From the NCBI GenBank assembly GCA_963576725.1, contig OY755247.1, positions 11,377,534-11,441,533 of the forward strand: a stretch of DNA of 64,000 nucleotides. Reading direction: 5' to 3'. The DNA comes from Azorinus chamasolen (lineage: Eukaryota; Mollusca; Bivalvia; Cardiida; Solecurtidae). The notes under the pieces were generated by a model. The model worked only from the letters and a program-made list of their open reading frames with translations. It was not told the DNA's origin and made no database searches. The translations under genes were made by a program, and so were the position numbers. Positions 43,022 through 53,002 of this stretch are shown here, piece by piece; the first letter of the stretch is position 1, and each line of letters begins with the position of its first letter.

Positions 43022-43081
43022 TTAACCCTTTCCCTGTTCTATATTTATTCCTAATTTCATTACCTACTGAATATTCATGGG
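43022..43081 (-). mobile_element. Family A end fragment
   Basis: TTAACCCTTTCCCTGTTC to GAATATTCATGG, then unrelated sequence. Confidence 0.6.
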
Positions 43082-43110
43082 AGGAAAGGGGTATTCATCA
43101 GATAAAAGAG

Positions 43111-43303
43111 TTAAACCGTTCCCTCACATTGACGCCTCTGCAAAAATCATTTGTTGGAACCATTGTGATAAATGCTCTATTTATCACAATGGTTTCAAAC
43201 TACAGAATTCTAAAATTGTTCTTTTCTCTAGTTAATGCTCCTTTTCAGTAGATTTTTTCAAAGTGGTTGGATCTAAAAATAGCCTATGAGGTAATGGGTA
43301 ACA
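43111..43303 (-). mobile_element. Family B element, tip deleted
   Basis: TTAA at the left, GTAA at the right. The hairpin reads GTGATAAATGCTCTATTTATCAC, so the GCTCC core is gone. A loose B end (GGGAATGGGTTAA) follows at 43345-43383. Confidence 0.8.
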
Positions 43304-43419
43304 CAGTAATTTATGACTTACTCATCTGTGAACCAATGTAAAATGAGGCTTCAAAAGGCGTCAGCATAAGGGAATGGGTTAACAGAGTTATGGGCCATAA
43401 TTTGTAAAAATTGTGAACG

Positions 43420-43649
43420 TTAATCCATTCCTTCATATTAATGCCTTTTTACGCCTCTGTGAAAGTCACTTCCAGAAACCATTGTGATAAATAGAGCATT
43501 TGCTCCTGTGGAGCAAAATGCTCTATTTATCACATTGGTTTCAAAATTGCATAATGCTAATTTTTTCCTTTTCTCTATTAAATGCTCCTTTTCGGTACAT
43601 TTATTCAAAGAGGTTGGGTCTAAAAATGGCCTATGAGGGAATGGGTTAA
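43420..43649 (-). mobile_element. Family B element
   Basis: TTAA on both sides; tip TTTGCTCCTGTGGAGCAAAA near 43499. Confidence 0.85.
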
Positions 43650-43938
43650 CGTTGTGTCAAAGACTGAAACTATTGGTGCTAGAATTACGAAACCTCAGGA
43701 AATTGTTTTCATCGATCAGTATGTAAACTTGTGTACCGGGGCATTTTCATCTATACTCAATTAAGATTGAGTTATGGGCCTTGATGTTGTGGAAATTGGC
43801 GATTTTAAATTTGTGTCACATGTAACTCTGAAACGATTGCTACTAGATTGAAACTGCAAAGCAAATCTTGAAATAAAATCAGTAACTTCATGTGCATGCA
43901 TTTAGTATAACTAGTCTGAATAATCTTCTTCATTTTTA

Positions 43939-44087
43939 TATGCCCGAAGGTAACTTCGGTAGTATTATGGTATGGTGCTCGTCCGTCCGTCCATCTGCCC
44001 ATCTGTCCGTCCCTCCGTAGGTTAAATGGCCCCGCCCCGGGGGGGTTATTTCAAGTGAGCGTTTCAGGGCCTCATTGCCCTCTTGTT
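43939..44087 (+). mobile_element. Minimal Helentron-type element, mixed ends
   Basis: 5' hairpin CCGAAGGTAACTTCGG with a GTCCGTCC leader; 3' end GTGAGCG, stem GGGCCTCATTGCCC and TCTTGTT. The 3' end matches the element ending at 27781, whereas the 5' end does not. Confidence 0.65.
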
Positions 44088-44304
44088 CATTGTTTTGTAT
44101 ATCACTAACCACTATAGCTATTGACATGGAATTGCATATATATATACATTAATGATTAAACACTTTCCATATTTTCAATGGCACCCAGCCCATGCTGCCT
44201 ACAAGCCCAAGGTCAATGTCAAATGACTTAGGAATAATACGTGCAGCTAGGCAAGCACCCGGCCTCGGGGGTATTGCTGTGTCTTACAGACAGTTATTAT
44301 TACC

Positions 44305-44520
44305 AAAACTATTATGAAACATGACAGAATAGCATAACTTTATCAAGAATGCATGAAACATGACAGAATAAAATAACTATATAAAGCCAATACAGACTTA
44401 TTTGTCAGTATTACGGCAGAGTGAAACACGACAGAATAGCCTAACTCCATCAAGACTATTGTATGACACGTTACAGAATTATGTGTCAGTGTTTAGACTG
44501 TAAAACATGACAGAGAAATA
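44305..44520 (+). repeat. Degenerate short tandem repeat
   Basis: GAAACATGACAGAATA-type units recur about five times with irregular spacing. Sequence before it (44200-44285) ends GTCTTACAGACAG and may be a Helentron-type 3' end. Confidence 0.55.
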
Positions 44521-44538
44521 TCCTATGTAATTCTATAC

Positions 44539-44777
44539 TTAACCCTTTCCCTGTTCTATGTTTATTCCAAATTTCAATACCTAATGAATACTCATGGAGA
44601 AAATTGTTATAATGAAATATGGAAGATGGAGCATTGTAGCCATTCCAGAAAGTAAAGAAACAGATGTATCACATTCCATTAGCAAATAAAGCAGACCCTG
44701 ATCAGACGGCTCCTTTAGGAGCTGTCTACTCTGTTTGCAAATGCATGAAAACACGTTTATAAGAAGGAAAGGGATAA
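44539..44777 (-). mobile_element. Family A element
   Basis: TTAA at the left, ATAA at the right. Tip GGCTCCTTTAGGAGCT; the right arm lacks GATCTGGG. Confidence 0.8.
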
Positions 44778-44849
44778 CAGAGTTTTGTCGCACTATCAAT
44801 AAATACACCCTTTGAACGAACGCTGAATATTCAATGAAGACTGGCATGT

Positions 44850-45077
44850 CATTACCATATAAACAACTTTTTCAGGCATTTGCAAACAGAGTAGACTCAG
44901 ATCAGACGGCTCCTGTAGGAGTCATCTGATCTGGGTCTGCTCTAATTGCTTATGGTATAATACAGATCAGATTCTACTGATTCTGCCTGAGCCAAAATGT
45001 CTTGAGATCATAATATATGCCATTATGTAAAATAATCTAATCAATATTCATAAGTATGTCATTATTGCTTATTTCTT
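44850..45077 (-). mobile_element. Family D element, worn left end
   Basis: TTACCATATAAACAAC, tip GGCTCCTGTAGGAGTC near 44908, right part AATCTAATCAATATTC. Confidence 0.7.
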
Positions 45078-45590
45078 ACTCCATGAATATTCATGTTAGA
45101 AATTAATGACATCATGAATATTGATTACCATAGATTATGTTTTCTGATAGCACATGAACGCAGGAAATTTTTGAAATGGCAGAAGCAGTTGAATCATAAT
45201 TATCCACAGTAGAACCCCTTTAATGCGACCACCTAATGAATAAACATCGGCGTCTTTATAAGCAGGTGGTTGCTTAATGCAGGACAAAGGTAATGCAGAA
45301 AGCTCCTAGTGGAGCTTTCTGCATTACTTTTGTCCTGCATTAAGCTACCACCTGCCTCTACCACCCATAATTATATATTATGTATTATTATATTATGTTA
45401 TTATTATTATTACATTATTATGCATTATTATTGCATTAGAAGGGTTTTACTGTATATTATTTCAAAAGCAAAAAGAGCAGACCCTGAACAGTCGGCTTCT
45501 ATAGTATAGGAGCCATCTGATATGTGTCTACTCTGTTTGCAAAGGCGTATACATGTATATAGAAAGGCCATTATATTGAGTAAAAGGTTA
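45078..45590 (+). mobile_element. Family D element split by G
   Basis: TTACTCCATGAATATTCATG to TTGAGTAAAAGGTTAG. The hairpin tip GGCTTCTATAGTATAGGAGCC carries an extra TATAG. G interrupts at ATTATCCA/TATTATTTC. Confidence 0.75.
45207..45452. mobile_element. Family G element with AT-rich expansion
   Basis: CAGTAGAACCCCTTTAATG to AGAAGGGTTTTACTG-TA. Tip AGCTCCTAGTGGAGCT. The right arm has an ATT-rich microsatellite at about 45370-45435. Confidence 0.8.
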
Positions 45591-45729
45591 GGCAATCATG
45601 AAAGTAAGTGTAAGACAAAAGTAATACAGAAAGCTTCTGAATCCCGGGCCTTCTGATCATGGTCTGCATTGTTTGACATTCAACATTCTTTAGCAGTCTT
45701 GACCTTCTTGTAATGAATCGACTCAGCTA

Positions 45730-46019
45730 TTAACTCTTTCCTCCATAGGCTATTTTTAGATCCATTACCTCATAGGCTATTTTTAGATCCATTACCTCTT
45801 AGGCTATTTTTAGATCCATCCACTTTGAATAAATCTACTGAAAAGGAGTATTAACTAGAGAAAAGGAAATTTTTTAGAATTTTGTAGTTTGAAACCATTG
45901 TGATAAATAGAGCATTTGCTCCTATAGGAGCAAATGCTCTACATGTATTTATCACAATGCTTTCATAAAGTGACTTTTACAGAGGCGTAGAAAGGCGTAT
46001 TTATGGAGGAAAGGGTTAA
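45730..46019 (+). mobile_element. Family B element with triplicated terminus
   Basis: TTAA on both sides. ATAGGCTATTTTTAGATCC at the left end occurs three times, linked by ATTACCTC. Tip TTTGCTCCTATAGGAGCAAA. Confidence 0.9.
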
Positions 46020-46063
46020 ATAATTATGGACTATTCCACTCTGAAAATTCAGCATTCAAACGG

Positions 46064-46307
46064 TTAGCCCTTTTACTCCATAATACACCGTTCTATGCCA
46101 TTGCAAACAGAGTGGACCTAGATCAGACATCACCAATAGGAGCCGTCTGATCAGAATCAGCTCTGTTTGCTTTTGAAATTATATGAGATCCGATTCTACA
46201 GTTTCTATCATGATTCCCTTGTGCATAGTACCATTATGAAAATTTAGCTCATCAATATTCATGATGTTGTTATTCCTTGCATGAATATTCATGGAGTTAA
46301 GGGTTAA
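46064..46307 (-). mobile_element. Family D element
   Basis: TTAGCCCTTTTACTCC to GGAGTTAAGGGTTAA. Tip worn (GACATCACCAATAGGAGCCG). Confidence 0.75.
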
Positions 46308-46732
46308 ATAGGTTTTTATTGTACTGTCTATGAAACTTCTGTTATGGCACAGCTGGTATTTATGAGCTCTCCAGCGACTTGTTACATGGTGACCAAGTTC
46401 AAATAACTATGTGACATCCAGTATAAGCCATTCGCACAATTACCATGTGTTATCTTGAAGGGAATAATTGTCCTTTAAACCCTCGCTATTTACACATCAA
46501 TGGCACTGCTTCTAAAATAGGAGTAGGAAATCAATTCATCAGCAGACTGGTTTAATAGGGTCCATAGAAATTGAAGTCTGAATAATCACATAAATATTAT
46601 ATCAAGGAAATACCTGGGTGGCTGAGCTTCTCAACAGAGACACTATTGTGGAATGCTATAAAAAAGAAATCTCTGTCCCTTGACCAGGTCATGGCTTGCA
46701 GATGTAACATTTTTGTATTAATTCTATATTTT
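46308..46732. other. Spacer without recognised repeats
   Basis: No match to the families here; no exon signal found. Confidence 0.4.
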
Positions 46733-46989
46733 TTAACCCATTCCTCAGTAGGCTATTTTTAGACCCAGCCTCTTTGAATGAATCTACCGAAAAGGAGCAT
46801 TTACTAGAGAAAAGTAAAATTTTAGAATTTTGTAGTTTGAAACCATTGTATTGAAACCTATTGTAAACCTACTGTAAAATTGTAAACCATTGAAACCTAT
46901 AGAAGCAAAATGCTCTATTTACCACAATGGTTTCAAGAAGTGGTTATTACAGAGGCATAGAAAGGCGAAGTTATGGAGGAAAGGGTTAA
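46733..46989 (+). mobile_element. Family B element, hairpin replaced by short repeats
   Basis: TTAA on both sides. In place of the left hairpin arm there are four variants of GAAACCATTGTA/GAAACCTATTGTA; the other arm GCAAAATGCTCTATTTACC remains. Confidence 0.8.
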
Positions 46990-47099
46990 TTAATTTCTCT
47001 CCAAACATTCAGTTAGAATGTCAAATAGTTTGAATCCTAATAAGATACAGAGTTACCCAGCATGCATCACCTGGAACCAGACAGGTTGTAACGGTAGAA

Positions 47100-47305
47100 T
47101 TAAACCATTACCTCAAAGGCTATTTTTAGACCCATTATCTCAATAGGCTATTTTTGACCCATTACCTCATAGGCTATATTTAGAACCAACCTCTTTGACT
47201 AAATCTACTGAAAAGGAGCATTAACTAGAAAAAATGGAAAAGTTTAAGGTTGTGCCGTCACAATGGTTTCAGAAAGTGACTTTTACAAAGGCGTCAATGG
47301 GTTAA
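47100..47305 (+). mobile_element. Family B element, terminus triplicated, hairpin lost
   Basis: TTAA on both sides. AGGCTATTTTTAGACCC-type ends occur three times (47117, 47144, 47172). GTTGTGCCGTCACAATGG replaces the hairpin. Confidence 0.85.
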
Positions 47306-47361
47306 AGCAACCACCGAGAACTGTTAGGAAAAAATAAATGTTTTGATTTCTGTAGAACTGA

Positions 47362-47597
47362 TTAATCCTTTCCCTCCCATACATACTTTTTCATGCCTTT
47401 GCAAACAGAGTAGACCGGCCAGATCAGACGATTCAGTAGCAGCTATTTGATCAGAGTCTGCTCTTGTTTGCTCCTGAATCTGACTCTACAGATTCTACAA
47501 ATACCAAAAACTAAATGTCATTATAAAAATGCAGCTAATAAATATTCATGGTATCACGATTTTTTCTTACATGAATATGCAAAAGGAATAGGGATAA
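47362..47597 (-). mobile_element. A/D-type element
   Basis: TTAATCCTTTCCCTCCC to GGAATAGGGATAA. Hairpin arms present (GCAAACAGAGTAGACC), tip worn (GATTCAGTAGCAGC). Confidence 0.7.
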
Positions 47598-47687
47598 TGG
47601 ATTTCAGAATATTAATTAGCTGAGTTTTGATAATTTCATCATGAACAAGGGAATGTTTTTCATCATGGCAGAAACTGTTGGATCTTT

Positions 47688-47952
47688 ATTAACCCACGCC
47701 TTTCTACGCCTCTGTAATAACCACTTCTTGAAACCATTGTGATAGATAGAGCATTTTCTCCTACAGGAGCAAATGCTCTATTTATCACAATCAGGATCTG
47801 CTCTGTTTGCTAATGGAATTTGATAAATCTATTTCTTTACTTTCTAATATGGCTACAATGTTCCACCTTCCATATTTCATTATAACTACTTTGTCAATGA
47901 ATATTCAGTAGGTATTGAAATATGGAATGAACTTAGAACAGGGAAAGTATTC
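47688..47952. mobile_element. Chimeric element, B left half joined to A right half
   Basis: TTAACCCACGCCTTTCTACG and the whole B hairpin (tip TTCTCCTACAGGAGCAAA) to TTTATCACAATC, then directly the A right half AGGATCTGCTCTGTTTGC to AGAACAGGGAAAG. A short D piece precedes it (47605-47687). Confidence 0.8.
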
Positions 47953-48006
47953 ATTATCAAGGTATTTTTTCCATTCCTTTCTTCATCTTATCTAGATCCA
48001 AGCTGT

Positions 48007-48262
48007 TTACCCCATTACTCAATGAATATTCATGTAACAAATAATGACATCATGAATATTAATTAGATTTATTGTTATAATAGCACAAAGTCCTGGCCAC
48101 AAGGAATGTTTGGCCATGGCATAAACTGTAGAATCATATCTATATTATATCATAAGCAAACAGAGCAGACCCTGATCAGACGGCTCCTATCGGAGCCGTC
48201 TAATCTGAGTCTACTCTGTTTGCAAAGGCATAGAAAGGCGTATTTGTGGAGTAAAGGGTTAC
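48007..48262 (+). mobile_element. Family D element flanked by TTAC
   Basis: TTAC-CCCATTACTCAATG to GGAGTAAAGGG-TTAC. Tip GGCTCCTATCGGAGCC near 48182. Confidence 0.8.
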
Positions 48263-48667
48263 AAGGGTTTTGACATGCTTGTCCATGGCAGGCAAATAGC
48301 TAATGAATGCAGTATTGATCTCAAGTGCTCCAGTTTAGTAATAATCTTGAATTATTTGCAAAGATCTATCAATAATCAAATAATATTGTGTCAGTCGCTA
48401 CCAGCTCTTTCTTTTTTTCACCCTAATTATTAGGACAAGAATTTACGATTTGCGAATCTCAATATTTCATTTGATGTGCCTGTTTGGTAATAGTTATTGC
48501 TGGCGTGACCGCTCTATTTGCATTTTTTCCCCCTTTCACGCCAAGTTGTGACTAATACTCTCTCTGTCTGGGGACATAGCTGGAAAAAGATATAAATCAA
48601 TGGCCCCCCCAAAACAAAAATGAAATAGGAACGATTATGATTGATTGATACAATGACTATCAGAGCA
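48263..48667. other. Spacer without recognised repeats
   Basis: A C-run with A-runs near 48604-48618; otherwise nothing recognised. Confidence 0.4.
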
Positions 48668-48867
48668 GTAACTCTTTACTCCGTGAATATTCATGCAAGA
48701 AATGATGACATCATGAATATTAATTAGCTAATTGTTTATGATGACATTCGGACGCTGAAAAGCCATTGCAGAAACTAGTCCAACCTGTTTTATTAGTTCA
48801 TAAGCAAACAGAGCAAACCCTGACTAATCTGAGGCTACATTGTTTGCAAAAACATTCAATTGATTAA
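48668..48867 (+). mobile_element. Family D element, hairpin deleted
   Basis: GTAACTCTTTACTCC to AATTGATTAA. AGCAAACCCTGACTAATCTG shows the tip and parts of both arms gone. Right TTAA shared with B. Confidence 0.75.
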
Positions 48868-49092
48868 CCCTTTCCTCCATAAATACGCCTTTCTACGCCT
48901 CTGTAACAGTCACCTGTTGAAACCATTGTGATAAATAGAGCATTTGCTCCTATAGGAGCAAATGCTCTATTTATCACAATGGTTTCAAGCTACAAAATTC
49001 TAAAACTTTCCTTTTCTTTAGTTAATGCTCCTTTTCGGTAGATTTATTCAAAGTGGTTGGATCTAGAAATAGCCTATGAGGTAATGGGTTAA
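48864..49092 (-). mobile_element. Family B element
   Basis: Full-length, TTAA on both sides, tip TTTGCTCCTATAGGAGCAAA near 48943. Confidence 0.9.
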
Positions 49093-49188
49093 TCTATTTG
49101 CAGGTAAAGTAATTGTCATTGGCTAAAACATGTCTGCTCCAATTTTTCAAAGTTATTTTTTTCTTCTCTTTATCTCTTTTAACTTTAT

Positions 49189-49510
49189 ATAAATGCCTTT
49201 TCCCGCATTTGCAAAACAGTCTAAGTAGTCACCCAGATCAGACGGCTCCTATAGAAGCCGTCTGATCAGAGTCTGCTATGTTTGCCAATGGAATTTGTTA
49301 GATCTGTTTCTGTAGTTTCTAAAATGGCTACAATGTTCCACCTTACATTTTTCTTTGTATAAACTATTAAATTAAATTTCGATTGCTTGGCTCAAAACTA
49401 TTGTAACTCCTTCACAATTACAATAGTTTTGCACCAAGCCCTCAATTTTGCCCATAAATATTTAGTAAGTAGTGAAATTTTGAATAAACATAGAACTGGA
49501 AAAAGGTGAA
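49189..49510 (+). mobile_element. Family A element split by J
   Basis: TTAACTTTATATAAATGCC, tip GGCTCCTATAGAAGCC, then the right arm interrupted by J at TTAAATTTCGA and ending GGAAAAAGGTGAA. Confidence 0.75.
49378..49447. repeat. Element J palindrome, one arm shortened
   Basis: TTGCTTGGCTCAAAACTATT to AGTTTTGCACCAAGCCCTC. The return arm lacks GTGAAGGAGTT, so the tip is asymmetric. Confidence 0.75.
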
Positions 49511-49639
49511 ATATGCAGTCAGATTGACAAACAGTTCGGATTTTGATGAGAGGTCTAGTTATTTTGCATCTGATCTGGATCCAAACTGATTGCACAGGTA
49601 ATCACAAATCTGCAAAGAATTAGAACAAGGGTAAAAGCA

Positions 49640-49869
49640 TTAAATCTTTCCTCCATAAATACACCTTTCTACGCCTCCGTAAAAGTTACTTTATGAAACC
49701 ATTGTGAGAAATAGAGCATTTGCTCCATAGGAGCAAATGCTCTATCACAATGGTTTCAAAACTACACAATTCCAACATTTTTCTTTTCTAGGAGTAAATG
49801 CTCCTTTTTCGGTAGATTTATTCAAAGAGGTTCCTGGGTCTAAAAATAACCAATGGAGGAATGGGTTAA
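49640..49869 (-). mobile_element. Family B element
   Basis: TTAA on both sides; tip TTTGCTCCATAGGAGCAAA; the right arm lacks ATTT before ATCAC. A decayed E copy precedes it (49500-49625). Confidence 0.85.
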
Positions 49870-49881
49870 CTACTTTAAATA

Positions 49882-49990
49882 ATCCTTTACTGCATGAATA
49901 ATCATGTAAAAATAATGACATCATGAATATTAATTAGATTAATTGTTATAATAGCATGTGGACACATGAAGTTTTGGCCATGGCAAGTGG
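49882..49990 (+). mobile_element. Family D left half
   Basis: AATCCTTTACTGCATGAAT through GACATCATGAATATTAATT to TTGGCCATGGC, then unrelated. Confidence 0.65.
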
Positions 49991-50101
49991 AGTACATGGT
50001 TAAGTTTTTGCACATGTATGTATAGTCCAAGAAAGGTTTCAATGTAGTTTGTATTATATTCAAACTTAAGATGTTATTTTTATGAAAATATATTTTCATT
50101 T

Positions 50102-50309
50102 TTAACCCTTTCCTCCATAAATACGCCTTTCTACGCCGCTGTAAAAGTCACTTTTTGCTAATGCCTAAGGAGCAAATGCTCTATTTATTTCAATGATTTC
50201 AGAACTACAAAATTCTAAAATAAATTCCTTTTCTCTAGTTAATGCTCCTTTTCAGTAGATTTATTCAAAGAGGTTGGATCTAAAAATAGCCTATGGAGGA
50301 AAGGGTTAA
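50102..50309 (-). mobile_element. Family B element, one hairpin arm lost
   Basis: TTAA on both sides. After AAAGTCACTTTT the sequence jumps to GCTAATGCCTAAGGAGCAAATG. Confidence 0.8.
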
Positions 50310-50339
50310 GTAGTTTATCAGATATATAGAGAGGATATT

Positions 50340-50572
50340 TAATCCTTAACCTGATGAGTTGTCAAAAAAAAAATTCCACTCATTATGAATATTAGCAATT
50401 TAAATTTTTGTATTAAAAAAATTAAATTGGGAAATTAATTGCAATGGCAAAACTTTTTTAATCTGTGACATATAAGCAGTACACACACTGATCAGACAAC
50501 TCCTTCAGAAGCTGTCTGATCTGGATCTACTCTGTCTGCAAATGCATACAACTGTATGACTATCAGGTAACC
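50340..50572 (+). mobile_element. D-like element, worn
   Basis: TTAATCCTTAACCTGATG, then GCAATGGCAAAACTTT; hairpin CTGATCAGACAACTCCTTCAGAAGC still mostly pairs. A loose A/E mixture follows to about 50740. Confidence 0.55.
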
Positions 50573-50756
50573 TGAACTTTAAAAATCAAAAAGGAGCTGT
50601 CTGATCTTGGTCTACTCTATTTGCAAACAGTTTGGATCCAGATGAGATACAAAGTAACTCAGCATTTCATCAAGATCCAAACAATTTGATATTCAGAGTA
50701 TTTTTGAAGAGAAATGGAAAAAAAAAATTACATTGAGAATTGCAGCAGACAACAGT

Positions 50757-50973
50757 TTCTGTGTCTTTCAATGCCTTTGCAAACAGAGTAGACCCAGATC
50801 AGACGGCTCCTGTAGGAGCCGTCTGATCAGGGTCTGCTCTGTTTGCTTATAATATAATATAGATATAATTCAGCAAATATTTCATGTGTTATTATGCCAT
50901 TTTAACAATCAATCTAATTAATATTCATATTGCCATTATTTCTGACATGAATATTCATGGAGTAAAGGGTTAA
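50757..50973 (-). mobile_element. Family D element, left end worn
   Basis: Hairpin complete with tip GGCTCCTGTAGGAGCC near 50805; right end ATTCATGGAGTAAAGGGTTAA. Confidence 0.8.
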
Positions 50974-51188
50974 TAAAGTGTATGTTAGTTCTTTTTCACA
51001 AAATTGCTTAGCATGTTAAGAGTAGACTCCATGAGATCCGCAGGTTAGAATTACAGAGTAACAAGCTGCCGACATGTGCCGCTGTTACCTCATCAGCTAT
51101 TGATTTCAAATAACAGTTCAAACCAATAGATTGTATTTCTCCATTTTGTTATTTTTTTCTTATTTGTTTCGTTTTTTGTGTGTTTCAG

Positions 51189-51332
51189 CAGGAAAACTTG
51201 CCCTTTTTGAAAGACGACAATATTGACACAGATTCTGAGGGTTTGTTATTCCATGTGGAAGAACCAGTGTGCAGTAGTGATGTAATTGGCCCAGGAACCG
51301 AAGACCAGAACAACGATGACTCACAGAAACGG
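51189..51332 (+). CDS. Candidate internal exon of an unrecognised gene
   Basis: A 144-base segment (48 codons) lies between a long pyrimidine tract ending TTTCAG and a textbook donor GTGAGT at 51333. Only the frame from CAG at 51189 stays open; the other two meet TGA early. The peptide begins QENLPFLKDDNIDTD, contains HVEEPVCSSDVIGPG and ends NNDDSQKR; it is acidic and looks disordered. Both exon ends are in phase 0, so skipping it would keep frame. The acceptor is CAGCAG, so splicing could start at 51189 or 51192. I do not recognise the protein. It is surrounded by the longest stretch with little repeat DNA in this part (51020-51590), which fits a conserved exon. No partner exon was identified. 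Confidence 0.5.
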
Positions 51333-51675
51333 GTGAGTCACATCGTCAAACAACGACATCGCACAAGAACCAAGAGTCAGCACAATATTTTCTGCTGATC
51401 TCTGTTTCATGTAGCAGGATTCATAGCCATCAGGGCTATATAGTTTATAATTGCTCATTGTGCTTGTTATATTGGGGGGAAAAAATTCAAGAGATTTTCA
51501 CGGTACACTTACTCAAGGCAAGTATTCCACTTCTCTAAGGAGAGAAAATATATAGGTGAAACAAAGTAACTGAATTGATTTTCACCTTGCCTAAGCTAGC
51601 AGGATCGATGCTCTTCAAAGGCAAGCAAAAAGTGCTAGTACTATGGGCTAAGGTATTGTGGGTTGGTTGGTTGCA
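51333..51675. other. Putative intron sequence after the exon
   Basis: Not recognisably repeated. The putative upstream intron end is 51010-51188, rich in T near 51141-51180. Confidence 0.4.
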
Positions 51676-51745
51676 GCCAGTGGAGTGGCTCAGGTTCTTG
51701 GCGTAAGTTTTACTTCTCCGGTTTGAGACCAGGATTACAGTTAAG
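51676..51745 (+). mobile_element. Possible tRNA-derived SINE head
   Basis: TGGCTCAGGTTCTTGG (51686-51701) resembles a polymerase III A box, and GGTTTGAGACC (51720-51730) differs from the B box consensus GGTTCGANNCC by one base. Their spacing of 34 bases fits a tRNA promoter. No terminal repeat or tail was found, so this is tentative. Confidence 0.35.
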
Positions 51746-51815
51746 TCAGCTGCTTTAGGATTCATAGGTGGGTAGGTGAGCAGTGCATTAGTATTAAGGG
51801 GATCTATTTAGCATT

Positions 51816-52064
51816 TTAACCCTTTACTCCATGCATATCCATGAAAGAAATGATGACATCATGAATATTAATTAGATTATTTATTTTTTTTAACTTTGCA
51901 CATGGACACGGGAACGTTTAGCCATAATTGAAACTGTAGAATCTTATCTATATTATGTCATTTAAGCAAACAGAGCAGACCCTGATCAGACAGCTCCTAA
52001 AGGAGCTGTCTGATATGGGGTCTACTCTGTTTGCAAAGGTGCATTTATGAAGTAAAAGGGTTAA
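51816..52064 (+). mobile_element. Family D element (reference copy, forward)
   Basis: TTAA-CCCTTTACTCCATGC to GAAGTAAAAGGG-TTAA. Hairpin pairs AGCAAACAGAGCAGACCC with its complement; tip AGCTCCTAAAGGAGCT near 51990. Right TTAA shared with E. Confidence 0.9.
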
Positions 52065-52270
52065 CTCTTTGCACACTGAGTAATTGTCATCTTTTAAAAT
52101 TGTCGTCTGCAAACATCCTCACAATTGATTTGTCTTCTATTTCTCCTCATAATGCTGTCAAGCAGTTTCAAGCAGTTTGGATCCTGATGATATGCGAAAA
52201 TAGTTGGCATGGCAACCGGATCCAAAATGTTTGCATTGGTTATTTATTTCCTGCTAGTATGCAAAGCATT
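52061..52270 (+). mobile_element. Family E element
   Basis: TTAACTCTTTGCACACTGAG to GCTAGTATGCAAAGC. CAAGCAGTTT is doubled before GGATCCTGATG. A second E piece follows at about 52290-52390. Confidence 0.65.
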
Positions 52271-52391
52271 ACACATTTTCATAACAGATTTTTCTATCAA
52301 TTTCTTTTCATTTTGCGGTTTAGATCCTGATGAGATTAAAATCATTTTGCATCTCATCTGGATCCAAACTGGTTTACAAAAGGTCAATATG

Positions 52392-52394
<3 letters not shown>

Positions 52395-52464
<70 letters not shown>
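52395..52464. repeat. (AT)n microsatellite
   Basis: About 70 bases of pure AT alternation after GTATGTGT. Confidence 0.95.
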
Positions 52465-52468
<4 letters not shown>

Positions 52469-52469
52469 A

Positions 52470-52665
52470 GAATATTGATATTATTCCATAAGCAAATAGA
52501 GCAGGAACCGTTTGATCAGGGTCTGCTCTGTTTGCTAATGATATAATATAGATATGATTCTGCAGTTTCTGACATGGCCAAAAATTAATTATTAATTAAC
52601 TAATTTAATTATTATTTCATGAGGTCATTAGTTTATACATGAATATTCATGGGATAAAAAGTTAA
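52470..52665. mobile_element. D-type element with copied arm
   Basis: The left side ATTCCATAAGCAAATAGAGC is the inverted match of the right side GCTCTGTTTGCTAATGATA; normal copies carry TTTGCAAACAGAGTAG on one side. The tip is cut (AGGAACCGTTTG). Ends AAAAAGTTAA. Confidence 0.65.
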
Positions 52666-52708
52666 GAAAGGGGTGTTGTCTTTATTGCGCAATACTTACC
52701 AAATGCAA

Positions 52709-52778
52709 ATCGAGGGCTTGGTGCAAAACTCCTTCACACAGTGAAGGAGTTAGAATAGTTTTGCACCAAGCTCTCGAA
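52709..52778. repeat. Element J palindrome, left arm shortened
   Basis: TCGAGGGCTTGGTGCAAAAC to CAAGCTCTCGAAA; the left arm lacks the TATTCTAA that the right arm complements. Confidence 0.8.
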
Positions 52779-52822
52779 ATGTTTTATCTGGATTGACAGT
52801 TACCCTGCCTGAAAAAAAAATA

Positions 52823-53000
52823 CAGTAAAACCCATTTAAACCGGAATTTTAGAAAAGAAGAATTAAGATACTTTAAGCCAGGTGGCTGCTTAATGCAGGA
52901 TGAAATTCATGCAGAAAGCTCCTAGACTTTCACCCAGCATTAAGCTGCCACCTGTGTCCAAGATACTAAATTTAATGTCCGGTTTAGAAGGGTTTTACTG
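52823..53000. mobile_element. Family G element, right hairpin arm cut
   Basis: TA-CAGTAAAACCCATTTAAAC to GTTTAGAAGGGTTTTACTG-TA. After AAAGCTCCTAG the sequence jumps to ACTTTCACCC. Confidence 0.85.
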
Positions 53001-53002
53001 TA

